Below, piece by piece: positions 1 through 5,020 of a DNA stretch of 11,426 bases. Below the pieces are notes generated by a model, which did no database searches, was not told where the DNA came from, and worked only from the letters and a program-made list of their open reading frames with translations. The stretch covers positions 1 to 11,426 of the forward strand of contig CAYTSA010000110.1 in the NCBI GenBank assembly GCA_964440345.1, written 5' to 3'. The stretch comes from CAYTSA01 sp964440345. GTDB lineage: Bacteria > Desulfobacterota > Desulfovibrionia > Desulfovibrionales > Desulfovibrionaceae. How positions within the stretch are numbered: position 1 is the first letter of the stretch; each line of letters opens with the position of its first letter. The position numbers were made by a program, and so were the translations under genes.

Positions 1-1292
1 ATTGGCTTCATCAAAAATACGGAGCTGCGTTCATCCCGGACGTACTCATGACCCGTGAAGCTGAAAGCCTGGATTTTCATGTTCTTGACGCCTTTTTGAC
101 TGCAAATCACAGCGCAAGCCTGGCGGACGTGTTTGAGGAGTACGTGCTGGACATAATAACCAAGCCGGAGCAACTGGATGGCTTTGGAGAAGAAATCAAG
201 TCAAACATGTGGCAATACATCAACGGCTCGCGGACCGACCCCCAAAGCTGGTTCGCCAACTATGCCTTAAAGTACATATACTACGCGGACGGCAAAACGC
301 CCGTGCCAAGTACGGAATTAGCGTTTAACGATGACACCACATTCAGAAGAATAATACGCAGGACGGACCCCATGGCGGCTACGTATGCGTATCTTACCCT
401 CAGAGGCGCCTTCAGTAACGACGCCCTGGGCGTAGTGGACGCCCGAGAGTGCTCCGCAGCGCTAAGCGGCTATGTCAACTCTTCATACCTCTTTGCGCAC
501 AACACAACTCCGGGCGATTCCTCATACGTCGGACTGGAGCCGTTGGACAAGGGTATGTCCTATCCATATTCAAAACCCGTCACTATACCGCACATGGCCT
601 CGTCAGGAGCCCGTGCCATAGAGCACGTCATCATCAACAAAGGCTTTACGACCAACTGCATAGAGGTGGACTACTACCTGTTGTTGCCGCCTGAAATTGT
701 CTTTGTGGGCGACGGCTACCTAGACATTACCATCTGGGGCGTCGGCGGCGCCAAAACCCTGCCTCTGGAGTATGTTAAAGGCTATGACGTGTACAAGCAA
801 AACGACCAAGGCAGCTGGAGCAAGCTGAATTCTTCGCCTGTTGCGTTGACCACATCCGACGGTTCCAGAGAGGTATTTCGACACGATTTCATAAATCAAT
901 CGGACGAGGCCGGCGATTACCTTGTGGTCCTGGTGGACAAATACGGCAATGCCTGGCCCGAACCGCCCCAGACAAAAGGAGTGGACATCACCGTGCGCAT
1001 TGACATGGAAGTGGGAAGCGTCGACTGTAGCGACGATCCTGGCTACACGCCGGCGTTGTTAAAGGCTGAAGTTTCCTGCGACGGCAGTCCGTGTACAGAC
1101 ACCCTGACCTATGAATGGCACTTTAGCGACGGCTCACTGCAATATGGAACGACGGCGACATATGATGTCTACACGCATTGTTTTTGCGGAGATTACGTTA
1201 GTGCTCTCGGATACAAGTTCAATTTGACGGTTACCGACTCCCTCGGCAACCAGGGCAGAGGCTACTATGGCTTCTGTGGGATGTTTGAATAA
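1..1292 (+). CDS. Partial gene (5' end missing): probable exported protein with C-terminal PKD-like domain
   Basis: The reading frame is open from the left edge (first full codon at 3) to the TAA at 1290-1292. The first ATG, at 48, has no Shine-Dalgarno sequence, and the codons before it (W-L-H-Q-K-Y-G-A-A-F-I-P-D-V-L) read like continuing protein, so the true start lies upstream. About 429 residues are visible. The N-terminal part has a helical segment (W..KYG..F, then FLTANHSASLADVFEEYV) resembling the region after the catalytic domain in some large secreted bacterial metallopeptidases. No HEXXH motif is visible, so that role is only a guess. The middle (about residues 200-310 counted from the ATG at 48) is beta-rich. 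The last 90 residues look like a PKD-type Ig fold (YEWHFSDGS, then FNLTVTDSLGNQG). Six cysteines in that tail suggest disulfides and a location outside the cytoplasm. The function is unassigned. Confidence 0.6.
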   Translation, partial: WLHQKYGAAFIPDVLMTREAESLDFHVLDAFLTANHSASLADVFEEYVLDIITKPEQLDGFGEEIKSNMWQYINGSRTDPQSWFANYALKYIYYADGKTPVPSTELAFNDDTTFRRIIRRTDPMAATYAYLTLRGAFSNDALGVVDARECSAALSGYVNSSYLFAHNTTPGDSSYVGLEPLDKGMSYPYSKPVTIPHMASSGARAIEHVIINKGFTTNCIEVDYYLLLPPEIVFVGDGYLDITIWGVGGAKTLPLEYVKGYDVYKQNDQGSWSKLNSSPVALTTSDGSREVFRHDFINQSDEAGDYLVVLVDKYGNAWPEPPQTKGVDITVRIDMEVGSVDCSDDPGYTPALLKAEVSCDGSPCTDTLTYEWHFSDGSLQYGTTATYDVYTHCFCGDYVSALGYKFNLTVTDSLGNQGRGYYGFCGMFE

Positions 1293-1370
1293 CGTTCGAC
1301 CGTTGTTTTGGCCGCGTCATAGGGAAGGGCGCCAGACCGCTTCGCTAAGTTTATGATTTGGCGCGCCTTC

Positions 1371-1400
1371 TTGGCGCAAGCGCTGTTTTTGGTATATAGT
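1371..1400 (+). promoter_or_regulatory. Possible sigma70-type promoter for the beta-helix gene
   Basis: TTGGCG (1371-1376) lies 18 nt before TATAGT (1395-1400). The -10 matches TATAAT at five of six bases and the -35 matches at four. It sits about 60 nt upstream of the start at 1459, and the 166-nt gap after the preceding gene favours separate transcription. A 5-bp stem (GCGCC 1363-1367 with GGCGC 1373-1377) overlaps it and could be a weak terminator for the preceding gene, because a T5 run follows at 1386-1390. Confidence 0.35.
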
Positions 1401-1458
1401 AGCCAAGCACGCTGCATGTCCCACAACAGAAATCGCAGCCCAACAAAAGGAGCAAGCC

Positions 1459-2481
1459 ATGCACATGTACAAATGGATCGGCGGAACGTTGTTGGCTGTA
1501 TGGACCTTATCCTTTGGCCTAGTTGTCTTTGCCACCGACCTGGATATTCTCAAATTCATTCCTTCCATGGTCAACGCGGCGGCCAGGACAGAGTCAAGGA
1601 CCGCCATTTCCAGCCCCGGGTATGTCATCTCCTCTCCCGGCTCCTACTATCTGACGCAGAACATCCGCGTGGAGTCTTCGGATGGGTTCGGCGTCAAGAT
1701 AACTGCAGACAACGTAACCCTTGATCTGAACGGCTTCAGCATGGGCAGTCCGGAAGCCATTGGCTCGACCCGGGGCGTCTATATTTTTGACGCTAAAAAC
1801 GTGGAGATACGCAACGGGACGCTGCACAACTGCGGCGAAAGCGGCGTGGAGGCCGAAGGAGAGTGCCGCAGTCTGCGGTTCATTGACTTGCGGGTGAAGT
1901 CAAACTTCATTTGCGGCATGTATTTGGCCGGGTCCGGCCACATCATCCGCGGTTGCACCGCCGTGGGCAACGGGCAGCAGGGGTTCTTTGCCCAAGACTC
2001 CATTATTCAGGACAGCTCCAGCTATTTCAACCGAACTGGCGTCTACCTGGACGGGGGATCGCTCATCAATAGCCTTGTACATGACAATGCAGAGTATGGC
2101 GTGCAGGCTTCCAACGCCCTCATCAGAAATTGCACCATCAGCGACAATGGCTACTCAGGCATTACTGCGTCGTATTGCACCATTCTGCAGAACCAGATAC
2201 AGGGGAACAACAAGGAAAACATATCCACTGACGCCGGTCTGCTTGTCAACAACACTTGCCTGGTGAAAGACAACATGTTCTTTGGCAACAACTACTACAA
2301 CGTGTATATGACGAGTATAAATTCCAGCGTGGAGAACAACCTTCTGGTTGGGTCCGCCGTAAATTTTCAGGCTTGGGGCGACTTCAACTACCTGGCCGGA
2401 AACAAGGCGGGCGGGGCTTCCGAGGATTATGTCGTTGCCAGCAACAATACCAATGGCGGCAACATATCTCTTGACCCCTGA
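1459..2481 (+). CDS. Secreted right-handed parallel beta-helix repeat protein
   Basis: This 340-residue protein starts at an ATG preceded by AAAAGGAG (1445-1452) with a 6-nt spacer. The N-terminus is a Sec signal peptide: one lysine, then a hydrophobic core at about residues 7-24, with a likely cut after A25 (VFA/TD). The mature protein opens with a segment (ISSPGSYYLTQNI, then ITADNVTLDLNGFSM) typical of the first rungs of pectate-lyase-like or NosD-like beta-helices. It is followed by roughly ten rungs rich in N-G, N-N and I-x-N patterns (VEIRNGTLHNCGESGV, LIRNCTISDNGYSGI, SVENNLLVG). No catalytic residues of a pectate lyase or other polysaccharide-cleaving family can be assigned. A role in binding or processing surface glycans is possible but unproven. 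The gene stands alone and ends just before a strong terminator. Confidence 0.8.
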   Translation: MHMYKWIGGTLLAVWTLSFGLVVFATDLDILKFIPSMVNAAARTESRTAISSPGYVISSPGSYYLTQNIRVESSDGFGVKITADNVTLDLNGFSMGSPEAIGSTRGVYIFDAKNVEIRNGTLHNCGESGVEAEGECRSLRFIDLRVKSNFICGMYLAGSGHIIRGCTAVGNGQQGFFAQDSIIQDSSSYFNRTGVYLDGGSLINSLVHDNAEYGVQASNALIRNCTISDNGYSGITASYCTILQNQIQGNNKENISTDAGLLVNNTCLVKDNMFFGNNYYNVYMTSINSSVENNLLVGSAVNFQAWGDFNYLAGNKAGGASEDYVVASNNTNGGNISLDP

Positions 2482-2501
2482 ATCCATACGTCCTCCGCAA
2501 G

Positions 2502-2542
2502 AAAATCGGCCCCGGAGGATAATCCCCGGGGCCGATTTTTTT
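2502..2542. terminator. Bidirectional intrinsic terminator between convergent genes
   Basis: A perfect 14-bp stem joins 2502-2515 to 2526-2539 around a 10-nt loop. On the + strand it runs into seven T (2536-2542), which suits the beta-helix gene ending at 2481. On the - strand it ends in four U, so it can also stop the methyltransferase transcript ending at 2570. Confidence 0.9.
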
Positions 2543-2569
2543 GGTTTTCGTTTATTGTGTTGCACGCGT

Positions 2570-3409
2570 TTACGCTGGCTTTCTGCAGTGAAATATCCCC
2601 CAGCACAGATGGCCTTTTTGGCCGCCTTCGATCCAGTGGCGCAGGCCGGTCTTCATGCGTTCCATGTATTCATGGGAAACAACGTGCAAGAGCTCGTCCT
2701 CGCGCTTTTCAGTTTCCTGCAATACCCGGGCATAGTGCACGGGCAGGTGGCTTGAAAGGTCTGTAAAATCCAGTTCCTCCATACCCAAGCGTACGAGGGT
2801 TTTGCGATAGAATTCAGGGGATCCCAGTGTTTCCAGGTGGATGCGGGCCAGGATGGGGTCGAGCACGCCGTCCGGACAGGTATCAGCCATCATCGGGTCA
2901 GTGAAAACCATCTCCCCGCCGGGCTTGAGCACCCGCACCGCTTCCTGCAGTACAGTTTCCCGATTGCCGCTGTGCAGAAACGAGTCTTGGGACCAGATAA
3001 CGTCAAAGCTGGCGTCCGGGTACGGCGCGCTCTCAAAGCTGCCGTCAACTACGTCGACGAGGTGCTCCAGCCCTTGTTCACAGTTGCAGCGCCGGCCGCG
3101 CTCGTTCTGCTCTTCGCTTAAATTCAGTGCAGCCACCCGGCAACCGCTGTTTCCCGCCAGGTAGCGGGCTGCGCCGGCGTAGCCAGAGCCCATGTCCAGC
3201 ACTTTGCTTTGCGGTCCCAGGGAGGAAAGCAGTCCGCACATGGTCTGGACTGTATGGCGGCTGGCGTCGAATATGGAGTCGTGAGCAGAGCGGTAAACGC
3301 CAATGTGAATGTCTTCCCCTCCCCAGATAGTGAAGTAGAAGTTGTCTGCATCGCAACTGTTATAATAGTTGCGCGCCGTATCAATACTTTGAGAATAGCA
3401 TTCGGGCAT
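2570..3409 (-). CDS. Dimethylglycine/sarcosine N-methyltransferase (glycine betaine synthesis)
   Basis: This 279-residue class I SAM-dependent methyltransferase is predicted to convert sarcosine and/or dimethylglycine to glycine betaine, a compatible solute, in the cytoplasm. The N-terminal block (YYNSCDADNFYFTIWGGEDI, residues 15-34) is characteristic of the sarcosine/dimethylglycine methyltransferases known from Halorhodospira and the cyanobacterium Aphanothece, and the length is close to those enzymes. SAM motif I is VLDMGSGYAG (70-79), followed by AARYLA. Further family blocks are VVDGSFE, IWSQDSFLHSG, RVLKPGGEMVFTDPM and the C-terminal HW-I-GG-KGHL-WGIFHCRK. The start is set by AAGGAGG (3415-3421), 5 nt upstream. 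The usual partner, glycine/sarcosine methyltransferase, is not in this window. Alternative: a related N-methyltransferase with another small amine substrate. Family assignment is firm; substrate is inferred. Confidence 0.85.
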   Translation of the reverse strand: MPECYSQSIDTARNYYNSCDADNFYFTIWGGEDIHIGVYRSAHDSIFDASRHTVQTMCGLLSSLGPQSKVLDMGSGYAGAARYLAGNSGCRVAALNLSEEQNERGRRCNCEQGLEHLVDVVDGSFESAPYPDASFDVIWSQDSFLHSGNRETVLQEAVRVLKPGGEMVFTDPMMADTCPDGVLDPILARIHLETLGSPEFYRKTLVRLGMEELDFTDLSSHLPVHYARVLQETEKREDELLHVVSHEYMERMKTGLRHWIEGGQKGHLCWGIFHCRKPA

Positions 3410-3512
3410 TATGGCCTCCTTGGGTCTGAGTTGTGCAAAAGTTCCGGAAATAAAGAGAATTTTTATTTTTGTTCAGGCTGCAGAAAAGTACAGCCCTGTG
3501 GTGCAGGTACTG

Positions 3513-3541
3513 TATATACAAGTGTTGGCTCTTTGAGTCAA
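3513..3541 (-). promoter_or_regulatory. Sigma70-type promoter for the methyltransferase gene
   Basis: On the - strand, TTGACT (3541-3536) is followed after exactly 17 nt by TATATA (3518-3513). This gives a leader of roughly 95 nt. The -35 matches at five of six bases and the -10 at four. No known riboswitch fold was recognised in the leader. Confidence 0.55.
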
Positions 3542-3628
3542 TTATTTCGAAACTGCTTGAGTATCGTGGATATATCAAAAAAGTTGCATTGAAATACAAC
3601 ATTGAAAAATGTGTCAAAAAATCATCAG

Positions 3629-3711
3629 TTGATGTTGTAATTTATGAATAGTACACTATATGCTGTTTTTTTACAGCGTGTGTTGTCAAGCAACATATGA
3701 GGATGTATGCA
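3629..3711 (+). promoter_or_regulatory. Candidate promoter region for rubredoxin
   Basis: Two sigma70-like pairs are present. TTGATG (3629-3634) is 17 nt before TACACT (3652-3657), and TTGTCA (3683-3688) is 17 nt before TATGCA (3706-3711). The first -35 overlaps the dyad CATCA-GT-TGATG (3623-3634), which could be an operator. Sequence alone does not show which pair is used. Confidence 0.3.
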
Positions 3712-3793
3712 ATATGCACATGAATATGATATGAAAAAAATTGTCGGCGGCAGATGCGGTTGTTTTTCTCTGCAGTTTGCAGTGGAGGAGGCT

Positions 3794-3835
3794 ATGGCCT
3801 CTGGCCGGTTTGGCGGCGGATGTTTACAAAAGTAA
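3794..3835 (+). CDS. Possible 13-residue leader peptide upstream of rubredoxin
   Basis: ATG at 3794 is preceded by GGAGGAGG (3784-3791), with about 5 nt between the first GGAGG and the start. It encodes MASGRFGGGCLQK and stops at TAA, 41 nt before the rubredoxin start. A short hairpin (GAGGC, TATG loop, GCCTC) covers the start codon and could hide it. The peptide has no run of one amino acid, so classical attenuation is not indicated. The ribosome site is better than expected by chance, but nothing else supports the reading frame. Confidence 0.25.
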   Translation: MASGRFGGGCLQK

Positions 3836-3876
3836 TTTCGTACACACCATGTAAGGTAAACCATAAGGAGGCAAGC

Positions 3877-4095
3877 ATGGCTGCGCCGGAAGAAATGTAC
3901 CAATGCCAGACGGTCAATTGCGGCTTCATCTACGACCCGGACAAAGGCGAAAAGCGAGGGAAAATAGCGCCAGGAACCGCCTTTGCAGATATTCCGGATA
4001 CTTGGCGCTGTCCTATCTGCGGCGCGACTAAAAGATGCTTCAAACCCCTGGCCGGGCCAGGTTCTGTGGCAGACTGCGAGTTGAACACGCAGTAA
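3877..4095 (+). CDS. Rubredoxin with a CX4C N-terminal metal loop
   Basis: This 72-residue protein is a one-electron carrier with a single iron bound by four cysteines. Ligands are C10 and C15 (CQTVNC, four residues between) and C45 and C48 (CPIC). Conserved rubredoxin features are Y8, the FIYDPDKG loop (17-24), APGTAF (31-36), DIPDTW (38-43) and GATK (49-52). Standard rubredoxins have CX2C in both loops. The two-residue insertion in the first loop matches the unusual Rd-2 type described in Desulfovibrio desulfuricans. A tail of about 15 residues after the fold includes an extra cysteine (C67). The start is fixed by AAGGAGG (3865-3871), 5 nt upstream; the frame stays open to an ATG at 3754, but that extension has no family similarity. 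The partner is unknown, since no oxidoreductase is adjacent. Confidence 0.93.
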   Translation: MAAPEEMYQCQTVNCGFIYDPDKGEKRGKIAPGTAFADIPDTWRCPICGATKRCFKPLAGPGSVADCELNTQ

Positions 4096-4126
4096 AAGCC
4101 GTTTGAACATGCCTCCAAACGCAAAA

Positions 4127-4155
4127 CGCCCGCAGACCTGCGCGGTCTGCGGGCG
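4127..4155 (-). terminator. Strong hairpin terminator of the acyltransferase-ABC-TrpF operon
   Basis: A perfect 12-bp stem joins CGCCCGCAGACC (4127-4138) to GGTCTGCGGGCG (4144-4155) with a 5-nt loop. Read on the - strand, it is followed by TTTTGCGTTT, fitting intrinsic termination for the transcript ending with the microprotein gene at 4180. On the + strand there is no U tract, so it serves rubredoxin only as a stable 3' hairpin. Confidence 0.8.
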
Positions 4156-4179
4156 AAAGAGTTCGGGGCGGCGGAAGGA

Positions 4180-4257
4180 TTATTCGGCGGTCTTTTTGAT
4201 GTAGTACAGACCGCACAGCACGCACGCGAGGCCGAGGAATACCCAGAAAAATGACAT
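4180..4257 (-). CDS. 25-residue single-span membrane microprotein
   Basis: A 26-codon reading frame runs from ATG (4257) to TAA (4180). It is preceded by AAGGAG (4270-4265) with a 7-nt spacer, a near-ideal ribosome site. The peptide begins MSFFWVF, continues as a hydrophobic helix of about 20 residues with two cysteines (ACVLC), and ends YYIKKTAE. This positive-inside C-terminus predicts one transmembrane span with the C-terminus in the cytoplasm. It starts 61 nt after the TrpF-like gene ends and is followed within 25 nt by the operon terminator, so it sits as the last gene of the transcript. I do not recognise a family. Similar-sized proteins often act as small subunits or regulators of membrane complexes, and some are type I toxins, but neither role can be assigned here. 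It is too short for default gene callers. Confidence 0.72.
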   Translation of the reverse strand: MSFFWVFLGLACVLCGLYYIKKTAE

Positions 4258-4282
4258 GGCGATTCTCCTTGCAGAAAAGTGG

Positions 4283-4310
4283 TTACCGTTCATGTAGTTG
4301 TGTACGGTAA
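4283..4310. repeat. 7-bp inverted repeat between the TrpF-like and microprotein genes
   Basis: TTACCGT (4283-4289) and ACGGTAA (4304-4310) form a perfect 7-bp dyad with a 14-nt spacer in the 61-nt gap. It could be an RNA hairpin tuning expression of the last gene or a small operator. No U tract follows that would make it a convincing terminator. Confidence 0.4.
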
Positions 4311-4318
4311 ATCAAGCT

Positions 4319-5020
4319 TTATGACAAGCTGTCCCAGGCTGCTTGGGCGGCTTGCACAAATGCGCGCATGGCGTCCGGGTCCTTGCGGCCTGTGGCGTGA
4401 TATTCCAGCCCGGTATGGGCGTCTACGCCGGCGGGCCGGACCTCCTGTATTGCTGCAGCGACGTTGCCTGGCGTCAGGCCGCCGGCCAGGATGACCGGAA
4501 TTGACGAGCGCCTGACAAGCTCCCGGCTCACAGACCAGTCATGCGTTTTCCCCGTGGCCCCGCTGGCCCCGGTGGACGGGTCGTAAGTGTCCAGGATAAA
4601 GCCGTCCGCCCAGGGCGAGGCGGCGTCCATGGCTGCATCATAGGCAGCAGCAGAAAGGCCTGGCCGCAGGACCACGCTTTTGATTACCGTCAACTTCGGA
4701 GCCAGCCCGCGCAAGGCGGCGAGTGCGTCAGGAGAGACATCTGCGTGCAGCTGCACGATGTCTGCGCCCAGGCGCCTGCACATGGCGGCTACGCGAAAGG
4801 GTTCATCCTCATACGTGATGATGACAGGATGCGCGGTTGCCGGCAATGCAGCGATGACTTGCGCTGCAGCCTCTTCGCTCATGTCTTGAACGTTCACCGG
4901 CAGCCGCAGGGGAAAGCCCAGAGAGTCCACGCCGCTCGCCAGGGCGCACAGGGCTTCTTCCAGATCATGAAAGCCTGCCGCCTGCACCAGCCTGTGGAAA
5001 AATTCCGGGCCCTGTTTCAC
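4319..5020 (-). CDS. TrpF-like (phosphoribosylanthranilate isomerase family) protein lacking the catalytic Cys
   Basis: This 233-residue TIM-barrel protein starts at GTG (5020), with GGAG 6 nt upstream, and overlaps the stop of the ABC gene as GTGA. Family features are ADIVQLH (86-92), FILDT (141-145, with D144 at the general-acid position), GATGKTHDW (154-162), and the phosphate-binding part AGGLTPGNVAAAI (179-191) with GVDAHTGLE (198-206). The N-terminal catalytic motif, normally K-x-C-G-x-T, reads VQAAGFHD, so the general-base cysteine is replaced by A15. The usual F-x-x-x-SPR-x-V stretch carrying the substrate-binding Arg is replaced by LRLPVNVQ (38-45). Family knowledge says both residues are needed for isomerase activity, so tryptophan synthesis is unlikely. 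It probably binds a phosphorylated ligand or catalyses a different reaction. No other trp genes are nearby; its partner is the ABC ATPase. Confidence 0.75.
   Translation of the reverse strand: MKQGPEFFHRLVQAAGFHDLEEALCALASGVDSLGFPLRLPVNVQDMSEEAAAQVIAALPATAHPVIITYEDEPFRVAAMCRRLGADIVQLHADVSPDALAALRGLAPKLTVIKSVVLRPGLSAAAYDAAMDAASPWADGFILDTYDPSTGASGATGKTHDWSVSRELVRRSSIPVILAGGLTPGNVAAAIQEVRPAGVDAHTGLEYHATGRKDPDAMRAFVQAAQAAWDSLS

Larger units (their letters stand above)
3410..3876. other. AT-rich divergent intergenic region
   Basis: This 467-nt region separates the methyltransferase (-) from the rubredoxin gene (+). Most of it is AT-rich compared with the flanking genes. It holds the methyltransferase promoter, several promoter-like boxes for the rubredoxin side, small dyads (CATCA-GT-TGATG at 3623-3634, GCTGT/ACAGC at 3662-3677, GTTG/CAAC at 3682-3694) and a possible leader peptide near the right end. 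No convincing protein of normal size was found. Confidence 0.6.

Noticed and set aside
1363..1390. Intrinsic terminator for the first gene
   Set aside because: The stem has only 5 bp and is separated from the T5 run by 8 nt, so it is too weak to list as a terminator.
3381..3617. 78-codon - strand frame overlapping the methyltransferase start
   Set aside because: Overlaps the methyltransferase promoter, leader and ribosome site, has no Shine-Dalgarno sequence of its own and no similarity I recognise.
3754..3876. N-terminal extension of rubredoxin from an upstream in-frame ATG
   Set aside because: The extension does not resemble rubredoxin or a clean signal peptide; the AAGGAGG at 3865-3871 clearly sets the start at 3877.
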